Below are positions 1 through 9,131 of a DNA stretch of 33,552 nt, in pieces. Source of the stretch: an uncultured Flavobacteriales bacterium (lineage in GTDB: Bacteria > Bacteroidota > Bacteroidia > Flavobacteriales_C > GCA-002722245). Each line of letters opens with the position of its first letter. The stretch's first letter is position 1. The notes beneath the pieces are model-generated. The model had not been told where the DNA came from. It worked only from the letters and a program-made list of their open reading frames with translations, and searched no databases. The position numbers were made by a program, and so were the translations under genes. Location: positions 1-33,552 of the forward strand of contig CAJJCC010000007.1 of the NCBI GenBank assembly GCA_905182585.1, given 5' to 3'.

Positions 1-1
1 C

Positions 2-58
2 AAAGAAATTAAACATTTGAAAAACAGTAATTTACAACTTTTATTGAATGAGAATTAA
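2..58 (+). CDS. 3' end of an upstream gene (partial, tentative)
   Basis: Frame 2 stays open from the window edge for 18 codons and stops with TAA at 56-58, while the other two forward frames stop within the first 20 bases. The visible tail (KEIKHLKNSNLQLLLNEN) is hydrophilic and carries no recognisable motif. It would be the gene before the polysaccharide operon, about 110 bp upstream of the first complete one. The open stretch is too short to exclude chance. Confidence 0.3.
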   Translation, partial: KEIKHLKNSNLQLLLNEN

Positions 59-168
59 TGAATTTACATTTAAGATTCTCTATTGTTAAAAACAAGGAAC
101 TGAACTCTTATCGTTTCATTTTATAAAATGGCTAAAACTAATGTATCAAAACACAAAAGGATATTAGT

Positions 169-894
169 ATGAATATATTTTGTTTAGTTACCGGTAGAGG
201 AAACAATACACTTAAGGATAAAAACATATTACCTGTTTTGAATCGTCCACTGGTAACCTATCCAGCGCTTGCAGCAAAAAAAGCAATTGATAACGATAAC
301 TTATATATAAGTAGTGATTGTGACAAGATTTTAGGTGCTGTTTCAGAATATAACTTTATCCCAATAAAAAGACCAAGCTCAATTTCTGGTCCCGACGCAA
401 AACATATTGATGCAATTACACATGGTCTTTCATTTATTGAAAACGATCGTAATTGTAAGGTTGACATTTTAGTGGTTCTACTTGCAAATTCTGCTACTGT
501 AAAGTCGGAATGGATTGAAGATGCGATTAACATGATAAAGAATGATAATTCTATCTCAGCAGTAGTTCCTGCATATAAAGAGCAAGATCATCATCCTTAT
601 AGAGCAAAAAAACTATCTCCTGAAGGAGATCTTGTCCCTTATTTTGATTTTGGAGATGAAAATATTTCTACTAACCGACAAGAATTAGATGATAATTATT
701 TTCTTTGTCACAATTTTTGGGTTTTAAATATTGCTCAATCAATTGATAAATTGGATGGCTTTAAACCGTGGGTTTTTCTTGGTAAAAAAGTAAAACCAAT
801 TATTGTTGAAGGGTGCTTTGATGTGCATACTGTAGAAGACCTTGAGAAAACTGAAGCTTGGGTAAAACAAAATATTATAAACACTGATGGTTAA
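169..894 (+). CDS. Acylneuraminate cytidylyltransferase-family protein (NeuA-like)
   Basis: A 241-residue protein of the CMP-sugar-acid synthetase family, which couples CTP to a 2-keto-3-deoxy sugar acid and releases pyrophosphate in the cytoplasm. The N-terminal nucleotide loop is LVTGRGNNTLKDKNILPVLN (R10, K18, N19), a variant of the usual PARGGSKxxxxKN. ISSDCDKIL matches the next conserved strand (normally STDDxEI). The usual QPTSPLR segment reads LLANSATV, which is atypical and could change substrate binding. The C-terminus (FDVHTVEDLEKTEAWV) resembles the family's DIDTxEDxxxAE end. It overlaps the next ORF if that gene starts at 887, but leaves a 10-bp gap if it starts at 905. The family is fairly secure; the sugar is unknown. 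Confidence 0.75.
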   Translation: MNIFCLVTGRGNNTLKDKNILPVLNRPLVTYPALAAKKAIDNDNLYISSDCDKILGAVSEYNFIPIKRPSSISGPDAKHIDAITHGLSFIENDRNCKVDILVVLLANSATVKSEWIEDAINMIKNDNSISAVVPAYKEQDHHPYRAKKLSPEGDLVPYFDFGDENISTNRQELDDNYFLCHNFWVLNIAQSIDKLDGFKPWVFLGKKVKPIIVEGCFDVHTVEDLEKTEAWVKQNIINTDG

Positions 895-904
895 GGAAAA
901 TATT

Positions 905-2302
905 ATGAATTTTGGTATTGTAATCCCAGCTCAGTTAGGAGGAAAAACGTACGAACGAAATCCCCTACAACCTTTTGGAAAAAAGGGAAAAACGCTTTTA
1001 GAATGGAAAATTAATCAAGTTAAAAAGGTTTTTTCTGAAAAGGATATTTTTGTAAATAGTGCCTCAGATGAAGTTTTAGAAATCGCAAAATCTTGTGGTG
1101 TAAATGCGTTAAAAAGAAACAACACAATTGATGTAGAATACAATGAATCTTGGGGAAATGTGATTCATGATATTGTTAAGGATATCGATAGAGAACATAT
1201 TGTATGGATTTCACCAACCCATCCATTTATGAACGAGATTGATTATAGTAAAGCGATCTCCATCTACGAAAACGGAATCAACGAATCAACATATGACTCG
1301 TTAATGTCTGTTTTTAAAATGGATGATTACATTTGGATAGGTGATAAAGCTGCAAATTATTCAGCTGATATAAACCAAGTAAGTAGAGAGGATCTTGCGC
1401 CAACATTTAAAGTTACTAATGGACTTTTTATAAGAGAGAAATCAAAAATACTAAACGACAAATATTACCTTGGCGACAACGTTTACAAGTTAGAAGTTGA
1501 CAAATTAGCCAGTCAAGATATCGATTCGAAGGATGACGTAATTATCGCAGAATCATTAATTACACATTACGAAAATGTTAAGCGATCTAATCAATCTATT
1601 ATATTCTTAGATTTTGATGGTGTAATTGTAGATTCTGCAAAAGAAGCATACGCAATGGCATTGCTTAGTACGGGAAGAATTAAAACGCTTTCGGAATTAG
1701 ATTTAGAAAGTGATCATGCAAAACGCTTTTTAAATCAAAGATGCCACATTGGACCAGCATGGAATTACTACTACCTTTTAAAGGCGATTGACGAAAATAA
1801 GGATGAATTATTTTCAGAGTTACTTCCAAATGGAGCTGGTAAAGAGGCCAAAAAATTTCAAGAACATTTCTTTGCTACTCGACAAGTAATTAGAAACCAT
1901 TTTTGGGATGAGTGGCTAGCACTAAATGAACTATATGAAGGTTCTCGTGCTTTTATCGATTTGATTAATCAAAACAATAATATTGTTATCGTTACAACAA
2001 AAGATGCTCCTTCGGTTAAGGCATTGCTTGGTAAATACGGTACCGATCGTGAGGTTACTATTTATGATGCAAAAGCTTATGAAGATTTTGGATGTAAATC
2101 GTTATTTATCGATGATTACATTAAATCCAATTGCATCAAAAAATCGTTGTTTATAGATGATTCTATGTCTCATCTTGAAAAATGTAATTGGGTTGAAAAC
2201 CTAAATACTATACAGGCTAAATGGGGTTATTTACCGCAAGAAGATTATAGTGACAATAAAGAAGAGGTTATTGATTTAATCGTATCAGTATTAAATGGAT
2301 AA
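905..2302 (+). CDS. Bifunctional cytidylyltransferase / HAD phosphatase fusion
   Basis: A 465-residue two-domain protein. Residues 1 to about 215 form a cytidylyltransferase domain: VIPAQLGGKTYERNPLQPFG is the nucleotide loop, ISPTHPF stands for the substrate loop, and DIDSKDDVIIAESL is the family's C-terminal signature. Residues from about 230 form a HAD phosphatase with motif I DFDGVIVDS (D236, D238), motif II VTTKDA and motif IV LFIDDSMSH. This resembles CMP-sugar synthetases joined to a phosphatase that dephosphorylates the ulosonate 9- or 8-phosphate before activation, but the phosphatase here is a capped HAD rather than KdsC-type. An in-frame ATG at 887 lies inside the upstream gene. 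The ATG at 905 follows an AAGGA-like site and starts directly at the conserved strand, so it is preferred. KSLFIDD occurs twice, 15 residues apart, near motif IV. Confidence 0.75.
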   Translation: MNFGIVIPAQLGGKTYERNPLQPFGKKGKTLLEWKINQVKKVFSEKDIFVNSASDEVLEIAKSCGVNALKRNNTIDVEYNESWGNVIHDIVKDIDREHIVWISPTHPFMNEIDYSKAISIYENGINESTYDSLMSVFKMDDYIWIGDKAANYSADINQVSREDLAPTFKVTNGLFIREKSKILNDKYYLGDNVYKLEVDKLASQDIDSKDDVIIAESLITHYENVKRSNQSIIFLDFDGVIVDSAKEAYAMALLSTGRIKTLSELDLESDHAKRFLNQRCHIGPAWNYYYLLKAIDENKDELFSELLPNGAGKEAKKFQEHFFATRQVIRNHFWDEWLALNELYEGSRAFIDLINQNNNIVIVTTKDAPSVKALLGKYGTDREVTIYDAKAYEDFGCKSLFIDDYIKSNCIKKSLFIDDSMSHLEKCNWVENLNTIQAKWGYLPQEDYSDNKEEVIDLIVSVLNG

Positions 2303-2843
2303 TATGGAGTATTTAAAAAACGAAGTTGTTGCCGTTCTGGTTATTAAAACACTAGAAGGTCTTGAAGCTAAAATCAAAAACTTAGTCGCAAAAGATTTCA
2401 AGGTAATTGAAGTTACTTTGAGAACTGAGTGTGCGTTGGACGCTATAAAGTTTATTAAGAAAACGTTCCCTCAATTAAAGGTTGGAGCTGGAACTATTTT
2501 AACAAAAGAACAGCTAAACATTTGTATTGAAAACAATGCAGATTTTGGAGTTGCTCCCGGACTTAATCAAGAAATAGTAAAATTAGCCCAACAGAATAAT
2601 TTTGATTTTATTCCTGGGATTGCAACTGCTAGTGAAATTGAAGCAGCCATGAGTTTAGGACTTAATTTGGTTAAAGTATTTCCAGCTAAAGTACTTGGAG
2701 GTGTTGACTTTATTAAGGCTGTAAGTGGACCATATCACATGATGAAATTTATGCCTACCGGTGGTGTTTCTGAAGCGGATTACAATGACTACTTATCGCT
2801 TCCTACTGTTTATTGTGTAGGTGGCACTTGGATGAATAAATAA
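2295..2843 (+). CDS. KDPG / 4-hydroxy-2-oxoglutarate aldolase family protein (short)
   Basis: A 182-residue class I aldolase of the Eda family, which reversibly joins pyruvate to an aldehyde through a Schiff base. The family residues are present: IEVTLRT (E39, R43), VGAGTI, the PGIATASE loop, the Schiff-base lysine in LVKVFPA (K127), PTGGV, and a final VGGTW. Bacterial Eda proteins are usually about 205-215 residues, and this one ends just after GGTW, so the C-terminal helix is missing. The start at 2295 overlaps the preceding gene by 8 bp; an alternative ATG lies at 2304. With no sugar-acid catabolic genes nearby, and cytidylyltransferases and a phosphatase upstream, it may make a 2-keto-3-deoxy acid for CMP activation rather than cleave KDPG. 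That role is inferred. Confidence 0.75.
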   Translation: MDNMEYLKNEVVAVLVIKTLEGLEAKIKNLVAKDFKVIEVTLRTECALDAIKFIKKTFPQLKVGAGTILTKEQLNICIENNADFGVAPGLNQEIVKLAQQNNFDFIPGIATASEIEAAMSLGLNLVKVFPAKVLGGVDFIKAVSGPYHMMKFMPTGGVSEADYNDYLSLPTVYCVGGTWMNK

Positions 2844-2903
2844 CCATTTTTATTCAGATCTTATTACAATACTAAGCAGCGATTAATTATTCAACACTTA
2901 TTT

Positions 2904-4292
2904 ATGAAAGTTACGTTTGTTTGTTCCGGAGTAAATTTTACATCATTTTCAGAATTTATCCCATTATCAAAATATTTAAATACCAATAACGTAGAAACAT
3001 CCTTTTTGATTGATAATAACGCCACTCAAAAAGTATTGGAAAGTTTAAAAAAAGAGAACAGAAACTTTTATTGTGAGGTTCAAAAAAAGGCTACTGTCAA
3101 AAGCTCTAATACCAAGGAAGTAACTCAGGCTCCATCAAAACTTAGTTTCATAAAAAACGCCTTCCCATTTAAAATTTTAAAACATTATTTTTCAGGTGTA
3201 CGAAGTTATTTAGCGGCTCTTAAAAACTTTAAGCATTATGAAGTTACTTCTTGTAATTTCTTATCAAATGAAAAACCCGATTGTTTAATCTTATATGGTG
3301 ACCGGAACCTAAGTATTGTTCCACCCTCAATTAAATACGCAAGAGAAAACAATATTCCAATAATTGTTCTGCAAGTCGCAGCCTCAATGAGATCTATTTT
3401 ATTACACGGAAGGCGATTGAGCATTGAGAACTCTCACTCCTTATTAATTAATAAAATTCTTAAAAAGAAATTCCCCAATCAATGGACGGCTGATCGGGAA
3501 AAGTCATACTCATTCTATTCATGGCATTTAACATTAGCACTATCAAAATTGAATATGCTACCTAAAAATCCATGGTACGATGGTGATAGTTGGGCTGACA
3601 GGCATTTATTGGTTAGTAAGCAAAATCTTATCGCTAAAAAGAAAGATGGAAGTTTATGTGAAAACGCTTCTATTGTAGGTCAGTACAGTCATGATTTATT
3701 GCACAAGAAATATGTGGACAGAGAAAAGACTCAAGTAGAAATGAACAATAAGTATTTTAATGGAAACGGAAAGCCGGCCATTATCTTTGCTTTCCCTCAG
3801 TTTTGGGAACATAACTTAATGAAAAAAGAGGATTCGTTTAAGGAGATTGCCCTTATCGTTGATGCTTTATCCAAAATTTCCAATTTTAACGTTTTGGTCT
3901 CTTTGCACCCTAAAATGTCATACGAAGATTACAAGATTTTTGAACTTAGTAGTCCTAACTTAAAAATTGCGAAAGACGAAAGGTTGAGCGATATTTTACC
4001 GTCGGGATCTATCTTTTTATCAACGTTCGAATCCACCATTAGTTGGGCTTTACTTTGTAAGGTAGTTCCTGTTTATCTAGATTTTTACGACTATGGCTTT
4101 TCGTTGAAAAACACGCCAGGCTGTGTTTCATTAAGCGATAAAAACAATTTGGAAACTGAGTTATTAGAAATTACAAATAACCTTACCAACTACGAAAACA
4201 AACTAGCAAGTCATGAAAACGAAACGCTACCTCCTTTTGATGGGAAAAGTGGCGAAAGAATTTTAAATGAAATAAAAGCATTAGTAAAATAG
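2904..4292 (+). CDS. GT-B-like glycosyltransferase, possibly CMP-sugar dependent
   Basis: A 462-residue soluble protein with two apparent Rossmann-like halves, as in GT-B glycosyltransferases. The N-terminal half begins VTFVCSGVNFTSFSEFIPLS and has PDCLILYGDRN near the middle. The C-terminal half contains SLHPKMSY (H335, P336) and LSTFESTISWAL (373-378). The pair resembles the HP and S-S/T motifs of bacterial sialyl- and polysialyltransferases and related CMP-sugar enzymes; the match is by eye only. There is no signal peptide or clear membrane span. It lies 60 bp after the aldolase gene and ahead of a flippase, so transfer of the sugar made by this cluster is a reasonable inference. Other GT-B families, including CDP-glycerol-type transferases, are not excluded. 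Confidence 0.5.
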   Translation: MKVTFVCSGVNFTSFSEFIPLSKYLNTNNVETSFLIDNNATQKVLESLKKENRNFYCEVQKKATVKSSNTKEVTQAPSKLSFIKNAFPFKILKHYFSGVRSYLAALKNFKHYEVTSCNFLSNEKPDCLILYGDRNLSIVPPSIKYARENNIPIIVLQVAASMRSILLHGRRLSIENSHSLLINKILKKKFPNQWTADREKSYSFYSWHLTLALSKLNMLPKNPWYDGDSWADRHLLVSKQNLIAKKKDGSLCENASIVGQYSHDLLHKKYVDREKTQVEMNNKYFNGNGKPAIIFAFPQFWEHNLMKKEDSFKEIALIVDALSKISNFNVLVSLHPKMSYEDYKIFELSSPNLKIAKDERLSDILPSGSIFLSTFESTISWALLCKVVPVYLDFYDYGFSLKNTPGCVSLSDKNNLETELLEITNNLTNYENKLASHENETLPPFDGKSGERILNEIKALVK

Positions 4293-4337
4293 CGCGCTTC
4301 TTTTTATTTCTGATTCTATTTTCAGCATCAAACAATC

Positions 4338-4345
4338 TATCTTTG
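4338..4345 (+). promoter_or_regulatory. Bacteroidota -7 box upstream of the flippase gene
   Basis: TATCTTTG followed by C matches the TAnnTTTG consensus exactly, 17 bp before the ATG at 4363. No clear TTG -33 box is seen at the usual distance. It would give the flippase gene a start of its own, separate from the genes upstream. Confidence 0.5.
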
Positions 4346-4362
4346 CACTTAAATTTTATTAA

Positions 4363-5817
4363 ATGAGTGGTAATAAACTGGTAAAAAACACTAGTTTTTA
4401 TTTGGCAGCAACCTACTTTCCTTATTTGGTTAGTTTTATAACGCTTCCAATCTACACTAGATATTTATCTACTGATGATTATGCTGTTTTAGCCCTAATC
4501 CAGTCATTTATTGCCTTTTTACCGATGTTAATGACGTTTCAGCTTCATACATCCATTTATAGGTTTTTTGTAGATTATGAAGGCAAAGAACTAAAGACTT
4601 TTATTTCGTCTATTATTCTTTTTCTTGTTATCACTTCCTTTACAGCTTCATACGTTTTAATGGATGCACTGCCTTCCATTTTAGACCTTGTTTTCCCCAG
4701 TATTCCTAGTACACAATACGATATTTTTAATTTAGCAATCATCATTGCTGTTCTTAATATATTCCAGGGAGTTAACATGGCCGTTGTGCGCATGAGAGAA
4801 GAGGCTAAAAAATTCATGGTCATTTCAATTAGCCTGTTAATCATATCTATTTTAATCACAATAGTGGAAGTGGTTCTTTTAGAGAAAGGTATAAATGGAA
4901 TGGTTGAAGCAATGCTAATCTCAGCAATTCTTTCCTTCATAACCTATACATTTTTTAATCGAAAATATTTTTCATTCTCTGTTAATTTGAAGTATGTAAA
5001 AGCTCCTTTACTCTTTTCACTTCCTTTGATTATTAATGCTTTATCTAGTTACATTTTCATGTATTCTGATAGGATTATACTTGAAAAATATGTTCCTACT
5101 TATCTTTCAATTGGAGCAATTGGACTTTACGCCCTAGCGGATAGAATCGCATTTTTATTCAAAGCCTTTGTAAACCAAGTTCAATCGGCCTTTCAACCTC
5201 ACTTTTATAAACTGTTTAAAGTAGATCCAGAAAAAGCCAAAATGGAGGCTTATAAAGCTTCCGAAATAGTAATGCTTATTGTAGCTATTGGAATCGTTTT
5301 AACAACTCTTTTTTCACGAGAGTTAGTCACACTAGTTTTTCCCGAAGAATACCATTCTGTTTGGCCGATGATTCCAGTTTTATCAACTTGTTTCTTCTTT
5401 AGGTCATTATACAGCTTTTCTAATCTTGGAATTTTCTTTCAAAAAAAGACGATTTATACTACCATCACCACCTTTATAGCTGCCGCTATTAACATATGTT
5501 TAAACTTGGTTCTTATTCCTATAATTGGTGTTTATGGAGCTGTGTTTTCAACTGTAGCATCATTTTTTGCTAGCTTTTTAATCATCAGAATTATCGCAAA
5601 TAAAATTGAGCCGATTCCTATGAACATAGCATTAGCTGTAAAATGTACACTTATTATGTTTGCAAGTATGGTAGGTGTTTGGCTTCTACACGAAAACGTT
5701 TCGAATAATTACATGATTCTTCTTTTAAAGTTTTCAACCTTAATTCTGGTTCTATTCTTTATTAAAAAAACGGGTATTATTTCAAAAGAGCAGGTAATTG
5801 GTGTATTAAAAAAGTAG
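4363..5817 (+). CDS. Oligosaccharide flippase family membrane protein (Wzx-like)
   Basis: A 484-residue, strongly hydrophobic protein with about 12-14 predicted membrane spans, the length and pattern of Wzx/PST exporters in the MOP superfamily. The start MSGNKLVKNTSFYLAATYFP is typical: a short cytoplasmic lead into span 1, then a proline-rich segment and ITLPIYTRYLSTDDYAVLAL. The family flips lipid-linked oligosaccharide repeat units across the inner membrane for capsule or O-antigen assembly. It closes the polysaccharide cluster and is followed by a strong terminator. Which glycan it carries cannot be read from the sequence. Confidence 0.88.
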   Translation: MSGNKLVKNTSFYLAATYFPYLVSFITLPIYTRYLSTDDYAVLALIQSFIAFLPMLMTFQLHTSIYRFFVDYEGKELKTFISSIILFLVITSFTASYVLMDALPSILDLVFPSIPSTQYDIFNLAIIIAVLNIFQGVNMAVVRMREEAKKFMVISISLLIISILITIVEVVLLEKGINGMVEAMLISAILSFITYTFFNRKYFSFSVNLKYVKAPLLFSLPLIINALSSYIFMYSDRIILEKYVPTYLSIGAIGLYALADRIAFLFKAFVNQVQSAFQPHFYKLFKVDPEKAKMEAYKASEIVMLIVAIGIVLTTLFSRELVTLVFPEEYHSVWPMIPVLSTCFFFRSLYSFSNLGIFFQKKTIYTTITTFIAAAINICLNLVLIPIIGVYGAVFSTVASFFASFLIIRIIANKIEPIPMNIALAVKCTLIMFASMVGVWLLHENVSNNYMILLLKFSTLILVLFFIKKTGIISKEQVIGVLKK

Positions 5818-5854
5818 GATTTACTTTTTGCTTGAGATCTCATTAAAAAATAAA

Positions 5855-5890
5855 GGGCGGTAATCACTCCGCCCTGTTATCTTTTTCTTT
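5855..5890 (+). terminator. Rho-independent terminator after the polysaccharide cluster
   Basis: GGGCGG and CCGCCC form a perfect 6-bp GC stem (5855-5860 with 5869-5874) around an 8-nt loop, followed by a T-rich tail. An A-run on the 5' side lengthens the stem. It closes transcription from the flippase gene. Confidence 0.8.
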
Positions 5891-6161
5891 CTAGTCTTCT
5901 GTCAGGAATAGTTTGAAAGAGTATTATTTTAATTAAGTACACTTGTGTAACCCCTAAAGTGCTCAATATGTTACAATTATCGGTAGAAAACCTATTTATT
6001 CCGATGAATAAAAACAGGGTTTAAAAGGTTAATTCTTCTCGAATCCCTTGCTATCACTAAAGAGTAGATTTAAATTTTAGTTCAGTTTTAATTTTAAATA
6101 ATTTCCTCACCTACACCAAAATCTTCAGGTAATTAAATGTTACCCTCTTTGAAGTTATTAG
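5891..6161. other. Noncoding gap upstream of leuS
   Basis: No gene is visible. The gap contains an AT-rich hairpin (TTTATTC 5995-6001 with GAATAAA 6006-6012, 4-nt loop) and a TACAC/GTGTA inverted repeat at 5938-5949. Neither resembles a T-box or another known aminoacyl-tRNA synthetase leader. Confidence 0.4.
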
Positions 6162-6169
6162 TACTTTTG
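6162..6169 (+). promoter_or_regulatory. Bacteroidota -7 box of leuS
   Basis: TACTTTTG followed by CA matches TAnnTTTG and lies 22 bp before the leuS ATG, implying a short leader. The region about 19-20 bp upstream has only a weak TTG-like match. Confidence 0.55.
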
Positions 6170-6191
6170 CAACTCAATTAAGTACGATATC

Positions 6192-9113
6192 ATGGATTAC
6201 AATTTTAACGAAGTAGAATCGAAGTGGAGAAAAGAGTGGGCGAACAACAAAACCTACAAAACTTCAAACGAATCGGACAAACCTAAATGTTATGTTTTAG
6301 ATATGTTTCCTTACCCATCTGGGGCTGGTTTGCATGTAGGACATCCACTTGGGTATATTGCATCTGATATTTATGCTCGATTTAAAAAGTTAAATGGATT
6401 CAATGTACTTCACCCAATGGGTTATGATGCTTTTGGATTGCCTGCTGAACAATATGCTATTCAAACTGGGCAACATCCTAAAGTAACTACCGATGCGAAT
6501 TTAACACGATACCGTGATCAATTGGATAAAATTGGATTTTCATTTGATTGGGATCGTGAGATTAAAACGTGTGAGCCAGAATATTACAAATGGACACAAT
6601 GGATTTTCGGTCAGTTATTCAAATCATGGTACAACAACCAAAGTCAGAAAGCTGAAAGCATCGAAAACTTAACATTAATCTTCGAAAACGAAGGAAATGC
6701 TACTGTTGACGCTGCATGCGAAGAAACACCTGTTTTTACAGCTGCTGAATGGAGTAAGAAAAACGAGAAAGAACAATCGGATATATTATTAAACTACCGA
6801 TTGGCTTATTTAAGCGATTCGATGGTAAACTGGTGTCCGGCATTGGGAACTGTTTTAGCCAACGATGAAGTTATTAATGGATTATCAGAAAGAGGTGGAC
6901 ATCCTGTTGAGCGTAAATTAATGCTTCAATGGAGTTTAAGAATCTCTGCTTATGCTGAGCGATTATTACAAGGTTTAGAAAATATAGATTGGACGGATTC
7001 TCTTAAGGAGATGCAACGTAATTGGATTGGGAAATCAACTGGTGCAAGTTTAACGTTCAAAGTAAACAACTCAAATTTAGATCTTGAAGTATTCACAACT
7101 CGTCCTGATACTGTTTATGGTGTTTCCTTTATGGTTATCGCGCCCGAACATGAGTATGTTGGACAATTAACTTCTGCTGATAAAAAAGACGATGTAGAAG
7201 CTTACGTTACGACATCGAAAAACAAAACGGAAAGAGAACGTATGGCTGACGTTAAAAACGTTACCGGAGTATTTACTGGATCTTATGCTGTTCATCCTTT
7301 CACTGGAAAAGAAATTCCTGTTTGGATTGGTGATTATGTTTTAGCAGGTTACGGAACTGGAGCTGTTATGGCTGTAGCTGCACATGATTCTCGTGATTAT
7401 GCTTTTGCTAAAAAATTCGATTTACCCATTCTTCCTGTTATTGAAGGAGGAAATATTGAAGAGGAAGCTTTTGAAGCGAAGACTGGAAAGATGATTAATT
7501 CTGATTTCTTGGATGGTTTAAAAGTGAAGCAGGCTATGAAGACTGCGATCTGGAAAATTGAAACTGAAGGGTTAGGAAAAGGAAAAACAAACTACCGATT
7601 GAGAGATGCGGTTTTTGGTAGACAAAGATATTGGGGTGAACCAATCCCAATGTATTTCGATAAAGGCATTCCAAAATTGGTAGAGGAATCAGAATACCCA
7701 TTAACACTTCCAGAGGTTGATGAATATTTACCAACTGAAGCCGGTGATCCACCATTAGGTAGAGCAAAAGATTGGAAGCCTGAAAATGGTGATAATTACG
7801 AGTTGAGTACAATGCCAGGTTGGGCAGGATCTTCTTGGTATTATTTACGATACATGGATCCTAATAATGATGGAACTTTTGCATCAAGAGAGGCGACAGA
7901 TTATTGGAATCAGGTTGATTTATACATTGGTGGAACTGAACATGCTACTGGGCATTTATTGTACTCTCGTTTTTGGTGTAAAGTATTATTCGATTTAGGA
8001 CATATTGGTTTTGAAGAGCCTTTTAAGAAGTTGATTAACCAAGGAATGATCTTGGGTACGTCAGCTTTAGCTTACAGAGTAGCTGGATATGGACAAGAAG
8101 TGAATAAAGATTCATTCTCCGGAGATATCTTTATTTCTAAAAATCTTATCCCTGCAGTTAAAAAACATTTTGTTGATCCTCAAAACTGTACAAGTGAAGA
8201 AAGAGCTATATATCGAAACGTACAAGAACAAATAGAATCTATTGAAAAGCAAGAAAACCTAGTACCTGGATCTACTTCAATTAATCCTGTATCACCAATA
8301 CATGTTGACGTAAGTATCGTTACTAATAATGAGTTAAATATTGAAAAATTTAAAGCATGGCGCCCAGAATTTTCAAACGCACAATTTGTACTTGAAAATG
8401 GGAAATATATTTGTGGCGAAGAAGTTGAAAAAATGTCAAAACGTTGGTTTAATGTTGTGAATCCAGATGACATCGTTAAAGAACACGGAGCTGATGTATT
8501 AAGATTATACGAAATGTTTCTCGGTCCATTAGAGCAAGCTAAACCTTGGAGTACTAAAGGAATTGATGGTGTGAGTAGATTCATTAGAAAGTTCTGGAAT
8601 TTATTTCACGACGCTGAAGGGGTTTTCTCTGTTTCGGGTGATCAACCATCTAAAGAAGAGTTAAAAGTATTGCATACGTTAATTAAAAAGGCTCAGGAGG
8701 ATATTGAGAACTTCTCATTTAATACTTCTGTAAGTGCTTTTATGGTTTGTGTAAATGAATTACAAAAGTTGAAATGTAATAAGAAAGCTGTTTTAAAAGA
8801 ATTAGCGATTACACTTTCACCATATGCTCCTTTTATTGCTGAAGAATTGTGGAGTAAGTTAGGTGAATCTGGAAGTATAACAGCTGCCACCTTCCCTGCA
8901 TTTAATCCAAGTTATTTAGTTGAAAGCGTTCATAAATATCCTGTTTCATTTAATGGGAAAATGAGGTTTATGCTTGAGCTTCCATTGGATTTGGATAAAG
9001 CCGAAATTGAAACGCAAGTTTTAGCACATGAAAACAGTCAGAAATGGTTGAATGGAAATGCTCCAAAAAAGGTAATTGTTGTTCCTAAAAAGATTGTGAA
9101 TATTGTAGTTTAA
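6192..9113 (+). CDS. leuS: Leucine--tRNA ligase
   Basis: A 973-residue class I aminoacyl-tRNA synthetase that charges tRNA-Leu with leucine at the expense of ATP. The HIGH motif is HVGH (48-51), the KMSKS motif is KMSKR (747-751), and the CP1 editing domain carries TTRPDT (302-307). The catalytic core is recognisable by [20 protein letters not shown] and by [14 protein letters not shown]. It is about 110 residues longer than the E. coli enzyme. Extra sequence lies at about residues 145-200 and before KMSKR (about 625-740), as I recall is usual for Bacteroidota LeuRS. It appears to be a single-gene transcript. Confidence 0.97.
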   Translation: MDYNFNEVESKWRKEWANNKTYKTSNESDKPKCYVLDMFPYPSGAGLHVGHPLGYIASDIYARFKKLNGFNVLHPMGYDAFGLPAEQYAIQTGQHPKVTTDANLTRYRDQLDKIGFSFDWDREIKTCEPEYYKWTQWIFGQLFKSWYNNQSQKAESIENLTLIFENEGNATVDAACEETPVFTAAEWSKKNEKEQSDILLNYRLAYLSDSMVNWCPALGTVLANDEVINGLSERGGHPVERKLMLQWSLRISAYAERLLQGLENIDWTDSLKEMQRNWIGKSTGASLTFKVNNSNLDLEVFTTRPDTVYGVSFMVIAPEHEYVGQLTSADKKDDVEAYVTTSKNKTERERMADVKNVTGVFTGSYAVHPFTGKEIPVWIGDYVLAGYGTGAVMAVAAHDSRDYAFAKKFDLPILPVIEGGNIEEEAFEAKTGKMINSDFLDGLKVKQAMKTAIWKIETEGLGKGKTNYRLRDAVFGRQRYWGEPIPMYFDKGIPKLVEESEYPLTLPEVDEYLPTEAGDPPLGRAKDWKPENGDNYELSTMPGWAGSSWYYLRYMDPNNDGTFASREATDYWNQVDLYIGGTEHATGHLLYSRFWCKVLFDLGHIGFEEPFKKLINQGMILGTSALAYRVAGYGQEVNKDSFSGDIFISKNLIPAVKKHFVDPQNCTSEERAIYRNVQEQIESIEKQENLVPGSTSINPVSPIHVDVSIVTNNELNIEKFKAWRPEFSNAQFVLENGKYICGEEVEKMSKRWFNVVNPDDIVKEHGADVLRLYEMFLGPLEQAKPWSTKGIDGVSRFIRKFWNLFHDAEGVFSVSGDQPSKEELKVLHTLIKKAQEDIENFSFNTSVSAFMVCVNELQKLKCNKKAVLKELAITLSPYAPFIAEELWSKLGESGSITAATFPAFNPSYLVESVHKYPVSFNGKMRFMLELPLDLDKAEIETQVLAHENSQKWLNGNAPKKVIVVPKKIVNIVV

Positions 9114-9131
9114 TACATTGAATTGTTATTG

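Noticed and set aside
887-904. Upstream ATG for the cytidylyltransferase-HAD fusion
   Set aside because: It lies within the preceding gene and adds six residues before the conserved first strand; the ATG at 905 has an AAGGA-like site at a suitable distance.
5818-6191. A T-box or attenuator leader for leuS
   Set aside because: No T-box sequence or leucine-rich leader peptide is seen, and the -7 box predicts a very short leader.
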